A DNA stretch of 32,366 nucleotides, taken from contig SMVT01000106.1 of the NCBI GenBank assembly GCA_004357365.1, forward strand, positions 1-32,366, read 5' to 3'. This DNA comes from Nitrospina sp. (GTDB lineage Bacteria > Nitrospinota > Nitrospinia > Nitrospinales > Nitrospinaceae). This document shows positions 15,962-23,528 of the stretch, in pieces. The first letter of the stretch is position 1; each line of letters opens with the position of its first letter. The position numbers and the translations under genes are program-made. The notes beneath the pieces are model-generated. The model made no database searches. It was not told the DNA's origin and saw nothing but the letters and a program-made list of their open reading frames with translations.

Positions 15962-17034
15962 AACAACTGAAGATCGATCTGGCCGACAGGAGCTACAACA
16001 TCCTGATCGGCCGGAACCTTCTTACCCGCTTGGGCGATCATCTCTCACATCTCAAATCGGCCCGCCGGGCGTTGGTGGTCACGAATCCCGCAATCAACCC
16101 GCTCTACGGGAAAGCTGTGTCCGAAGGACTCCAGAGCGCCGGCCTGGCCGTAGAATGTGTGGAAATCCCCGAGGGCGAAACCCATAAAACCCTGCAGGAC
16201 GCCCAGACCGTTTACAATCATCTGATCGCAAACCAGTACGACCGCAACACCCTGCTGGTGGCTTTGGGCGGGGGAGTCATCGGCGATCTTACCGGATTCG
16301 TTGCGGCGACATTTTTGAGAGGGGTGTCTTACATCCAGGTGCCCACCACACTCCTGTCACAAGTGGACAGCAGTGTGGGCGGGAAAACCGCCGTCAACCA
16401 TCCCCAGGGGAAAAACCTGATCGGCGCCTTTTATCAGCCCCGGCTGGTGGCGATCGATCTCGACACCCTGAGTTCCCTGCCGGCCGATGAATTCCGCGCG
16501 GGCATGGCTGAAGTCATCAAGTACGGCGTCATTGCCGATCCCCAACTGTTCGCCTTCCTGGAGAAGAACTCCGAGAAAATCCTGGCGAAGGATACCGAGT
16601 GCCTGGCCGCCATCATCGAAACCTCCTGCGCCATCAAGGCCCGCGTGGTGGAACAGGACGAACGGGAAAGCAGTTACCGCATGATCCTCAACTTCGGCCA
16701 CACCCTGGGACACGCCATCGAGGCGTTGACCCATTACTCCCGTTACAAGCACGGCGAGGCGGTGGCTATCGGCATGGTTTACGCCGCCAAACTGTCCCGC
16801 CAGCTGGGCCATTGCTCCGCTGACGTGGTGGGCCAAATCGCGGCTCAGGTCGAGCGGTTCGGCCTGCCCTCCGGCCTGCCGGAATTTTCCGCCGCAGACT
16901 ACATCGAAACCCTGTACCGGGATAAAAAAGTCCACGACAAAAACATCCGCTTCATTCTGGTCAAAGACATCGGCACCGTGGAAATCGTCGACCGCGTCTC
17001 CGAAGCGGATATCGAGAAAGCCCTGACCGCCTGA
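15958..17034 (+). CDS. aroB: 3-dehydroquinate synthase
   Basis: The second step of the shikimate pathway, converting DAHP to 3-dehydroquinate with NAD and Zn. It has 358 residues, normal length. The NAD-binding loop GGGVIGDLTGFVAATFLRG (104-122) and substrate loop VDSSVGGKTAVNHPQGKN (136-153) are intact, with metal ligands Glu185 (AEVIKYG), His248 (FGHTLGHA) and His265 (KHGEAVA). It starts within the last codons of pilQ (ATGA overlap), so it is the last gene of the pilus operon. The pilMNOPQ-aroK-aroB order is known from gamma-proteobacteria; here aroK is absent between pilQ and aroB. Confidence 0.97.
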   Translation: MKQLKIDLADRSYNILIGRNLLTRLGDHLSHLKSARRALVVTNPAINPLYGKAVSEGLQSAGLAVECVEIPEGETHKTLQDAQTVYNHLIANQYDRNTLLVALGGGVIGDLTGFVAATFLRGVSYIQVPTTLLSQVDSSVGGKTAVNHPQGKNLIGAFYQPRLVAIDLDTLSSLPADEFRAGMAEVIKYGVIADPQLFAFLEKNSEKILAKDTECLAAIIETSCAIKARVVEQDERESSYRMILNFGHTLGHAIEALTHYSRYKHGEAVAIGMVYAAKLSRQLGHCSADVVGQIAAQVERFGLPSGLPEFSAADYIETLYRDKKVHDKNIRFILVKDIGTVEIVDRVSEADIEKALTA

Positions 17035-17115
17035 TCCAAGTGGCGTCCCACGTCCCCCTTGGGGCATCTTGACTTCCCCCCACCTTTTGTTATATTCGAA
17101 AGTGGAGTTCATTTC

Positions 17116-17140
17116 CCGTTGAAAGCATCTCGTTCAACGG
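17116..17140. promoter_or_regulatory. Perfect inverted repeat CCGTTGAA-N9-TTCAACGG
   Basis: An 8-base perfect inverted repeat in the 235-base gap between aroB and the aldehyde dehydrogenase, 130 bases before the latter. A second pattern in the same leader is the direct repeat TGCATCAC at 17227-17234 and 17239-17246. No T-run follows, so it is more likely an operator or leader hairpin than a terminator. Function inferred. Confidence 0.35.
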
Positions 17141-17269
17141 TCCCGAAAGCGCGCCCCGGCACGCATTCAAAAGCATCAAACCCCACCAGTTTCCTGGATT
17201 GGGAGGCGGCATGATCCTGTCTTCAATGCATCACCGTTTGCATCACACCTGAAGGGTCGGAGGTGTCCC

Positions 17270-18757
17270 ATGGCAAAATTATTCAAAAACCACATCAATG
17301 GCAAATGGAAGGCCTCTGCCAGCGGAGAAATATTTGAAAACGTGAACCCCGCCAACTGCAACGAAGTGGTGGGACGGTTCCAGAAATCCAACGCCAAAGA
17401 CGTCAACGAAGCTATCGCCGCCGCCGAAGCGGCGCTTCCAAAATGGCGCGCCACCCCGGCTCCCAAGCGCGGTGAAATTCTGTTTAAAGTCGCCGAACTG
17501 CTTCTCAAGAACAAAGAATCCCTGGCGCGGGACATGACCCGCGAAATGGGCAAGGTCATCACCGAAACCCGCGGCGACGTGCAGGAGGCCATCGACCTCA
17601 CCTACTACACCGCCGGGGAAGGGCGGCGCCTGCTCGGCGAAACCGTTCCCTCCGAACTCAAAAACAAATTCTGCATGTCCGTGCGCATGCCCGTCGGCAT
17701 CGTTGCCGCTATCACCCCGTGGAATTTCCCCATCGCCATCCCGTCGTGGAAGCTGATTCCCGCGCTGATCTGCGGCAACACCGTGGTCATCAAACCGGCG
17801 ACGGACACGCCGCTGTCGGTCGTCAACTTCGTCAAAATTTTTGAACAGGCCGGCCTGCCCCCCGGCGTGCTCAACCTGGTCACCGGCTCCGGCACCGAAG
17901 TCGGCACGCCCATGATCGAACATGACAAGGTCAACCTCGTCTCCTTTACCGGGTCGACCGATACCGGCGCGGTGATCGCCTCCACCTGCGCTCGCAATAT
18001 GAAGCAGTATTCGCTGGAGATGGGCGGCAAGAACGCCATTATCGTGATGGACGACGCCGACCTCGATCTGGCGGTGGAAGGCGTCCTCTTCGGCGCCTTC
18101 GGCACCACCGGGCAACGGTGCACCGCCTGCAGCCGCGTTATCGCCCACAAAAAAATCGTGAAAAAATTCACCGACCTGCTGGTCAAGCGTACCCGGTCGC
18201 TGAAGCTGGGCGACGGCCTGCTCGCCAAAACCGACATCGGGCCCCTCATCAACGAAAGCCAGCGCACCAAGGTGCACAACTACGTACAGATCGGCAAGAA
18301 CGAAGGCGCCAAACTGCTCATCGGCGGCAACTACGCCACCGGCAAGGGTTGCAAGAACGGATCATTTTACCAGCCGACGATCTTCGCCGACGTGGCTTCC
18401 AAAATGCGCATCGCCCAGGAGGAAATTTTCGGGCCGGTGCTCTGCATCATCCCCTGCAACAGCTTCGAGCAGGCGGTGGAGATCGTCAACGATTCCAAAT
18501 TCGGCCTGTCGTCCGCCATTTACACGCGTGACGTCAACCGGGCCTTCCAGGCTATGGAGACTCTGGATACCGGAATCACTTACATCAACGCGTCGACCAT
18601 CGGCGCGGAAATCCAACTGCCGTTCGGCGGCACCAAGGGCACCGGTAACGGCCACCGCGAGGCGGGCACAGCGGCGCTCGAAATCTTCTCCGAATGGAAA
18701 TCGGTCTACGTCGATTACAGCGGCAAACTGCAGAAAGCCCAGATCGAGCACGATTGA
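17270..18757 (+). CDS. NAD(P)-dependent aldehyde dehydrogenase (ALDH superfamily)
   Basis: A 495-residue oxidoreductase turning an aldehyde into its acid. The catalytic set is complete: Asn152 (PWNF), Lys175 (IKPA, cofactor), FTGST (226-230, Rossmann turn), Glu250 (LEMGGKN) and nucleophile Cys284 (GQRCTA). The C-terminal substrate-pocket sequence [22 protein letters not shown] resembles the semialdehyde dehydrogenases of the alpha-ketoglutarate-semialdehyde and alpha-aminoadipate-semialdehyde types more than simple betaine-aldehyde enzymes. This points to a semialdehyde substrate but does not fix it. The ATG has GGAGG six bases upstream. It is not obviously linked to a pathway here: aroB lies upstream and a repeat zone follows. 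Confidence 0.92.
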   Translation: MAKLFKNHINGKWKASASGEIFENVNPANCNEVVGRFQKSNAKDVNEAIAAAEAALPKWRATPAPKRGEILFKVAELLLKNKESLARDMTREMGKVITETRGDVQEAIDLTYYTAGEGRRLLGETVPSELKNKFCMSVRMPVGIVAAITPWNFPIAIPSWKLIPALICGNTVVIKPATDTPLSVVNFVKIFEQAGLPPGVLNLVTGSGTEVGTPMIEHDKVNLVSFTGSTDTGAVIASTCARNMKQYSLEMGGKNAIIVMDDADLDLAVEGVLFGAFGTTGQRCTACSRVIAHKKIVKKFTDLLVKRTRSLKLGDGLLAKTDIGPLINESQRTKVHNYVQIGKNEGAKLLIGGNYATGKGCKNGSFYQPTIFADVASKMRIAQEEIFGPVLCIIPCNSFEQAVEIVNDSKFGLSSAIYTRDVNRAFQAMETLDTGITYINASTIGAEIQLPFGGTKGTGNGHREAGTAALEIFSEWKSVYVDYSGKLQKAQIEHD

Positions 18758-18801
18758 TCGTTAATTAAAACAATAGACAGGATCAAGGATTAAGGAAAAA
18801 G

Positions 18802-18866
18802 CCCCCCAGCCCCCTTCGGAGAAGGGGGAGCTTTTATCCCCCCTTGTAAAGAGGGTTAGGGGGGAT
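18802..18866. repeat. GC-rich double-hairpin intergenic repeat
   Basis: Two adjacent perfect inverted repeats: CCCCCTTC-GGA-GAAGGGGG and, after a short spacer, ATCCCCCC-N15-GGGGGGAT (18836 region to 18866). Sequences of this form (ATCCCCCCTTGTAAAGAGGG and relatives) are dispersed intergenic repeats in several proteobacterial and candidate-phylum genomes (established pattern; I cannot count copies here). They may also end transcription of the dehydrogenase gene, 45 bases upstream. Confidence 0.7.
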
Positions 18867-18898
18867 TCCTTCTCTTGATTTTTATTTGAAGAGCCTGG

Positions 18899-18923
18899 CC
18901 TGAGCTTGCCGAAGGAAAGAATC
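18899..18923. repeat. Short dispersed repeat, CCTGAGCTTGCCGAAGG type
   Basis: CCTGAGCTTGCCGAAGG followed by AAAGAATCT. It matches, with one mismatch, the reverse complement of the inner part of the repeat at 19858-19907 (CCTTCGGCAGGCTCAGG). It therefore belongs to the same family and lies on the other side of the metallo-beta-lactamase-fold gene. Confidence 0.6.
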
Positions 18924-18946
18924 TGGGTGTTAGGTTCCCGCCGGGC

Positions 18947-19759
18947 GTGGCCCGGCCAGCGGAGGTACTCCGCGGAAAGGGGAGGACCATTTTTCAATTT
19001 TCCGTACTCGCCAGCGGCAGTAAGGGCAACGCCGTATACATCGAAAGCAAACAGGCGCGCATCCTGATCGACATCGGCCTCGGGCCGCACGTCCTCAAAA
19101 AGCGCCTGGCGCACATCCACCGCGAACCGCAGGATGTCACCGCCCTGTTTCTCACCCACGAACATACCGACCATATCAGCGGCGCCGGCGCCCTCACTAA
19201 AAAACACGAGACTCCGATCTACGGCACGCGCGGCACGCGCGAGGCGATGCGGCGGCACGTCCCCCCGCACGTCGACTGGCGGACCATCGGCTCGGCAGAC
19301 GAAACCGTGGTCGGGGATTTAACGGTTGAGTCGTTCCGCACCCCGCACGACGCGGCGGAATCGGTTGCTTACGTGGTACGGTGCGGTTCGCAGAAGCTGG
19401 GACACATCACCGACCTCGGGCGGATCACCCCGCTGATCGTAGACAAGTTGCAGGACTGCGACGTTCTGCTGGTGGAATCGAATCACGACGAACGCATGCT
19501 GGAGAACGGTCATTACCCGTGGCCGCTCAAGCAGAGGATCCAAAGCGACGTCGGGCATTTGTCGAACGAGGCCTGCGCGGATCTGCTGGCGCAGGTCAAA
19601 CATGACGCCCTCAAAACCGTGGTGCTGATGCACTTGAGCGAATCGAATAATCATCCGGAGATCGCGATGGACTCCGCCCGCCGGGCGCTGGGCGATCACC
19701 CCGCCACCCTCTTCCCCGCCCGCCAGAGCACCCCCACCGTCCTCATCCCTGTGGAATAA
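18947..19759 (+). CDS. MBL-fold metallohydrolase, YycJ/WalJ-like
   Basis: A metallo-beta-lactamase-fold phosphodiesterase/exonuclease-like enzyme. Metal ligands are visible in THEHTDH, then HDAAES, ITDLG and ESNHDE, and the FSVLASGSKGNA opening and YPWPLKQRIQSDVGHLSNE block are specific to the YycJ/WalJ group (roles in cell-wall or mismatch-repair-related processes in Firmicutes). I give the track's GTG, but it is a poor start: it lies in the loop of a perfect hairpin (CCGGGC-GTG-GCCCGG) with no ribosome site. Family proteins begin about where Ile15 is; that codon is ATT (18989) and is preceded by AAGGGGAGG three bases away. Initiation at ATT, giving 256 residues, is the best match to the family. 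There is no ATG or TTG alternative. Confidence 0.85.
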   Translation: MARPAEVLRGKGRTIFQFSVLASGSKGNAVYIESKQARILIDIGLGPHVLKKRLAHIHREPQDVTALFLTHEHTDHISGAGALTKKHETPIYGTRGTREAMRRHVPPHVDWRTIGSADETVVGDLTVESFRTPHDAAESVAYVVRCGSQKLGHITDLGRITPLIVDKLQDCDVLLVESNHDERMLENGHYPWPLKQRIQSDVGHLSNEACADLLAQVKHDALKTVVLMHLSESNNHPEIAMDSARRALGDHPATLFPARQSTPTVLIPVE

Positions 19760-19806
19760 ACTAAATTCATCAGACAGGGTTACAGGATTAGCAGGAGAGA
19801 TTACCC

Positions 19807-19841
19807 AGATTCTTCGTCGCTGATCGTTCCTCAGAATGACA
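19807..19841 (-). repeat. Dispersed repeat copy A (AGATTCTTCG...TCAGAATGACA)
   Basis: Reverse complement begins TGTCATTCTGAG and ends CGAAGAATCT, the same termini as copy B at 19858-19907 in opposite orientation. The two copies, 16 bases apart, form a large inverted arrangement between the MBL-fold gene and the ADP-ribosylglycohydrolase-like gene. Confidence 0.65.
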
Positions 19842-19857
19842 TTTAACTGTCACGTTC

Positions 19858-19907
19858 TGTCATCCTGAGTCCTTCGGCAGGCTCAGGATAAGCTCCGCGA
19901 AGGATCT
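19858..19907 (+). repeat. Dispersed repeat copy B (TGTCATCCTGAG...CGAAGGATCT)
   Basis: Same ends as copy A, with an inner palindromic element CCTGAG...CCTTCGGCAGGCTCAGG. TGTCATYCTGAG...CGAAGRATCT repeats of this kind are widespread short intergenic elements. Here it sits about 65 bases before the next gene and could act as a hairpin in its leader. Confidence 0.65.
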
Positions 19908-19973
19908 CGGTTTTGTTTGTATTTATCTCATGCGGTGGCAAAAGGGAGGCGTTCATGTTATTTTTCACGGATT

Positions 19974-21287
19974 ATGAACGATCTGCAGGACAAAATTCTG
20001 GGAAGCTGGTTCGGCATGGCGGTGGGGGATGCGCTGGGGCAGTCGGTCAAGGGTCTCAAGCCGGAGACGGTGAAGCAGTATTTCAAACAGGTCGACCGCT
20101 ACCACGATGTCCGGCCTTATATAGGAAAAGGCATCAAGCAGTATCGCATGGCGGGTCTGTACGGCGTGCAGACGCAACGCGCGCTGGCGGTGTGCGATGC
20201 TCTCCTGCAAACCAAAAAGCCGAACGGCGATGATATTTCCAATCTGCTGGTGACCTTGAGTGCCCACGGACCGGAAAACTATTTCGGCGTGTTCCGCCGT
20301 CCGGAAGGCTGCTTTTATAAAAGCGTGCAGGACATCCCCAACCGGGCCGAGCCGCTGAGGGCGGATCAGGTCTCGGCCTACGCCTGTTATTTTTCGATGG
20401 CGGTGCCGCTGGCGTTGTACCAGCAGAGACCGTCCAAAACCCTGATGCAATATGGTATTCAAACCGGCCTGTTGTTGAGCCGTCATCCGTGGGAAGTGAC
20501 GGGCACGGCGTTGACCGGGTTTATCACCGCACGGTTGTTGAATGAAAAAAGTTTGCCGGAGGCCGCGGCTTTATTGCATGAAGCGGCGGAGTTCTGCGCC
20601 ACCGCCGAAGCCTGGTACCGGGACAACTATCCCGACCGCTTTGGGTTGCAGGAAAAAGACCCGGAGGCCATGAGCCGCACGATTAAAGGCCTGGCCGATC
20701 AATTTAAGGGCGCACCCGAGAGTTTGCCCGCCTGGATTTGTGACAACGCGTCTTCTTATATCGGAACGAAAATTGTGCATGCCACGCAGGGTCATGCCCT
20801 CACCCTTCTGCCGCTGGCGTTGGGTCACTTGTTGACGCGCGGCGGGGACTTTGCCCCGGTGTTGACCGGGACCCTGAATCTGGGACGCGAGGCGGACAAG
20901 CTGGGTGCTCTGGTCGGGGCCTGGGCGGGAGCGCTGCACGGGTTTTCCGGCATCCCGGATTCGTGGAAATCGGGGCTGGTGAACGGCCGGGAAATCCGCC
21001 TGCGCGGCGAGGCTCTGGCGAAGCGGAAAAAGGGGTTGGCGGGCCGGGACCTGTTGGAGATGGAGCTGGGCCTGACCCAAAAAGAGGCCGAGGAGCGCCG
21101 CAAATATCTGCCGAAGGAGGCTCGAAAATCCGTCAATAAGTCCACTGTTCTGGAGGATTTATGGCTGGAGGGGGAGGCCGAAGACAGCCTCCCCCAGTTG
21201 AGAGAGGATCCCCGGCGCTGGCGCCAGTTTGAGAAGGACAAAACCCGCAAAAAAAGAGACCGCAGACGGAATCTGGCCTCCGAATGA
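19974..21287 (+). CDS. ADP-ribosylglycohydrolase-fold protein with degenerate active site
   Basis: A 437-residue soluble, all-helical protein of the ADP-ribosylglycohydrolase (DraG/ARH) superfamily. Family landmarks: KILGSWFGMAVGDALGQ (7-23); a middle block RAEPLRADQVSAYACYFSMAVPLALY corresponding to the usual NGxxMRxxPLG; and LGREADKLGALVGAWAGALHGFSGIP (303-328), aligned to the Gx-D-x-D-T metal motif. The first metal motif (usually TDDTQ) reads YGVQTQ (63-68), so both aspartates are missing; in the second, the D-x-D-T pattern becomes E-A-D-K. Canonical dinuclear Mg catalysis is therefore doubtful. The last 110 residues are very basic and helical (AKRKKGLAGRD, EKDKTRKKRDRRRN). I use the ATG of MNDLQDKILG; the track's earlier start overlaps a GGGAGG-ATG of another frame. 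Confidence 0.8.
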   Translation: MNDLQDKILGSWFGMAVGDALGQSVKGLKPETVKQYFKQVDRYHDVRPYIGKGIKQYRMAGLYGVQTQRALAVCDALLQTKKPNGDDISNLLVTLSAHGPENYFGVFRRPEGCFYKSVQDIPNRAEPLRADQVSAYACYFSMAVPLALYQQRPSKTLMQYGIQTGLLLSRHPWEVTGTALTGFITARLLNEKSLPEAAALLHEAAEFCATAEAWYRDNYPDRFGLQEKDPEAMSRTIKGLADQFKGAPESLPAWICDNASSYIGTKIVHATQGHALTLLPLALGHLLTRGGDFAPVLTGTLNLGREADKLGALVGAWAGALHGFSGIPDSWKSGLVNGREIRLRGEALAKRKKGLAGRDLLEMELGLTQKEAEERRKYLPKEARKSVNKSTVLEDLWLEGEAEDSLPQLREDPRRWRQFEKDKTRKKRDRRRNLASE

Positions 21288-21365
21288 GCCCCCAGCATGG
21301 TTGCCCCCCTACCGCCCAAAACCGCAGAAGTCCTTGAAAGTTTGGGGAGAAATGGCAAATTGACC

Positions 21366-21394
21366 TACCCATCCCGAAAAAAACCGCTTATAAT
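21366..21394 (+). promoter_or_regulatory. Possible promoter for the small exported protein
   Basis: A perfect TATAAT (21389-21394) with a weak TACCCA at -35 and a 17-base spacer, about 110 bases upstream of the GTG start. TTGACC lies further up but 23 bases away, too far. Only the -10 is convincing. Confidence 0.35.
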
Positions 21395-21501
21395 GGGTTA
21401 ATACCTTGAATCCAAAAAAGTTATACGATTCCGGCCCGGATCGGTGTGTGTTCGGGTTGGGCGTTTTCTGATCCGTTGTTAATCACATAGAGGAGAGCAT
21501 C

Positions 21502-22020
21502 GTGAGAACCGGAAAAACGTTAATTGGGGTCCTGTTGATGAGTGTGTTGGCCAGCGGGGCGTTTGCCGCCGATGAAAAAAAGCCGACTCTGGCTCCGGGT
21601 CAAATTGTAATCGGTGGGAACCTGTCGCCCGGCATGCCTTTGAACCAGGCGATCGAGGTGCTGGGCATTCCCGATAAGGTGAAAGTGGTTCGTGGCGCCA
21701 GCCAGGACCGCGACAGCATCAAGATCACTTATGCCCAGCACGGTCTGGTGCTGCGGGCTATGTCCAACGGCACCCAGATCGAAGGGATTGAAATCGGCCC
21801 TACCTTTAAAGGGACCTTCAAGTCCGAGAGCGGCATCAAGCTGGGCGTCAAATATGAGATGGTGATCGGCGAGTACGGCCTGCCCAGCTCGTTGACGGCG
21901 CAGGTGATGCGTTATCCCGAGCGGGGTATTTATTTTCAATTGAACAATGAGCGATTGCTGTCAGCGAAGACTTACGCCAAGGGCACCAAGCTGATGGACG
22001 CCAACTTGATGAATCCCTGA
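21502..22020 (+). CDS. Exported protein with two BamE/SmpA-like halves
   Basis: A 172-residue protein with a clear signal peptide (1-22, cleavage after AFA), so periplasmic. It starts with GTG with AGGAGAG upstream. The mature part has an internal twofold pattern: LSPGMPLNQAIEVLGIP (41-57) with ITYAQHGLVL (75-84), then IKLGVKYEMVIGEYGLP (112-128) with MRYPERGIYFQL (136-147). Each half (G-x-x-x-x-x-V/I-x-x-x-G-x-P followed by Y-x-x-x-G-hydrophobic) recalls the BamE/SmpA-OmlA fold, where a helix-turn and beta-hairpin pack together. No lipobox cysteine is present, unlike BamE. Function unknown; the fold assignment is inferred. Confidence 0.7.
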   Translation: MRTGKTLIGVLLMSVLASGAFAADEKKPTLAPGQIVIGGNLSPGMPLNQAIEVLGIPDKVKVVRGASQDRDSIKITYAQHGLVLRAMSNGTQIEGIEIGPTFKGTFKSESGIKLGVKYEMVIGEYGLPSSLTAQVMRYPERGIYFQLNNERLLSAKTYAKGTKLMDANLMNP

Positions 22021-22119
22021 AAATTTTTTGTGCTTTCCTATGACGCCAATCGGGTCGGCGCGGGTGGGCCCTCCCGGCGGCGTTCTTCCTGCCTGAGTTC
22101 CGTTGTCCCCCGTTACCCG

Positions 22120-23436
22120 TTACAGCGTTTGATGCAGGGCGGTATCGAGACTGTCCCACGCCTCACACTGCGGACACACCCCGGACCATTGTTCGAATTC
22201 CTCACGACATTGCCGGCAGATAAACCTGGAAAGTGAAGAGGTCACTTTTTTCAGGGCGGCGCGGATCACCTGATCGGCTTTGTCCTCCTGATTCTGGTCC
22301 TGGTGTGCCTTGATGAGGAGCAGGTGCGCCGAGATGGACGGGTCGGCAATGTTCCATAAGGTTTGCATGGCCTCTTCCATTTGGCCTTGGTCGATATACA
22401 TTTCCGCCAGGACCAGCGCCAGGGTTTCCTTTTCGGAATTTCTCGAAGCGCGGACCGCTTCCTGATAGAGCTTGATCACCTCATCCGGTTTTTCCGATTG
22501 TTCATAGGCCTGACGCAGGCGAAGCAGGCAAATGTGCGAGCCGGTTTGTTGGAAGCCGGATTTCCAGATTTTGATCGCGGCTTTCAGGTTGTCGGCTTCC
22601 TTGTACAGGTCTCCCAGTTGAATATACGGAGGGAGCGCCAGCGGGTTTTCCTTGATGGCGCGCTTGAATTCGGAAATCGCCGGCTCGATCATTTGTTGAT
22701 GAAGCCGTTCGCATCCTCTGAAATAGGCGATCTGACCGGAATATTCCTTTTCCCGTTCAAGGTCTTGGGGGTCCGAGACGTGCGACAGAATGGATTTTTG
22801 AATCTGCAGAACCTGGTTCCAGTCGCCCTGGTTCCGGTAGGCCTGGCGGAGTTTGCGCAGGATAAAGAGGGAATCGGGTTCCAGATGGCGCGCCTGGTTC
22901 AGGGTTTCGATAGCCTGTTCGGTTTGTCCTGCGGCGGCGAAATCTTCAGCCAGGCATTGCAGGGCCCGCGGGTTGACCCGGTCTTGGTCGACGGCCTGCT
23001 GATGGGTTTCGATCGCCTTCAGGGTTTTCCCCATGTGCCGGTACAGGTTGCCCAGGTGAATCAGCGAAGGGATGTGGTGCGGGTTGTCTTTCAGAATTTT
23101 TTTAAGAAGCGCGAGGCCCTTTTCGCGGTGTCCGCCCTCCACGGCGATTTCGGCTTTTTGAAACAGTTTTTCCCACCGCTGTTGCCGGTGCGTTCTGTTT
23201 ACCTGGGAGCGGGTTTTGAGAAACGATTTGAAAGATTTCCGGATGCGGCTGAAACCGGTGAAGACGGAGGTCAACAACGCCCCCACCAGAACCGAAGCCA
23301 GCAGAAACACCACCACCGGAACCTGGAGCGTCCGGTCCTGGGTCAGGCGGACTTCGATGTCTCCCGGATTCAGGAAAGTGAAGTAGGTGGTCAGCAGAAC
23401 GAATAGGATAAAGGTTATGATAAGCCTTAAAGACAC
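22120..23436 (-). CDS. LapA-LapB-like fusion: membrane hairpin, TPR array, rubredoxin-type zinc module
   Basis: A 438-residue inner-membrane protein. Residues 4-22 and 40-62 are TM helices joined by a short periplasmic loop (NPGDIEVRLTQD), matching LapA/DUF1049. Then come about eight TPR-like repeats (about 80-390; e.g. IHLGNLYRHMGKTLKAIETHQ, CLAEDFAAAGQTEQAIETL), and finally CRQC-x10-CPQC (Cys407, 410, 421, 424), the rubredoxin-like module that ends E. coli LapB/YciM. LapB regulates LpxC turnover and LPS assembly. In E. coli lapA and lapB are separate neighbours and LapB has one TM helix, so this looks like a fusion. The start is GTG (CAGGGG upstream). It is last in the nadD-rsfS-dksA-like row, 92 bases after the DksA-like gene. 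Confidence 0.85.
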   Translation of the reverse strand: MSLRLIITFILFVLLTTYFTFLNPGDIEVRLTQDRTLQVPVVVFLLASVLVGALLTSVFTGFSRIRKSFKSFLKTRSQVNRTHRQQRWEKLFQKAEIAVEGGHREKGLALLKKILKDNPHHIPSLIHLGNLYRHMGKTLKAIETHQQAVDQDRVNPRALQCLAEDFAAAGQTEQAIETLNQARHLEPDSLFILRKLRQAYRNQGDWNQVLQIQKSILSHVSDPQDLEREKEYSGQIAYFRGCERLHQQMIEPAISEFKRAIKENPLALPPYIQLGDLYKEADNLKAAIKIWKSGFQQTGSHICLLRLRQAYEQSEKPDEVIKLYQEAVRASRNSEKETLALVLAEMYIDQGQMEEAMQTLWNIADPSISAHLLLIKAHQDQNQEDKADQVIRAALKKVTSSLSRFICRQCREEFEQWSGVCPQCEAWDSLDTALHQTL

Positions 23437-23528
23437 GTGGCAGGCCCCTGTTTGAGTTGATTTATAATAGTATAACCAATTTTGGCCCGCAGGTGGGAAT
23501 TGCCCGGCGGGGCTCTGAAAAGGGGAAC

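Noticed and set aside
17279-18277. 332-residue minus-strand ORF opposite the aldehyde dehydrogenase
   Set aside because: Shadow ORF rich in Gly, Asp, Val and His; the sense strand encodes a complete catalytic ALDH.
19807-19907. CRISPR-like repeats
   Set aside because: Only two copies in inverted orientation with no regular spacers and no cas genes; it fits a dispersed intergenic repeat.
19954-20233. 106-residue ORF frame using the GGGAGG-ATG at 19954
   Set aside because: Despite a good ribosome site the frame is short, lacks a fold and overlaps the ADP-ribosylglycohydrolase-like gene in another frame.
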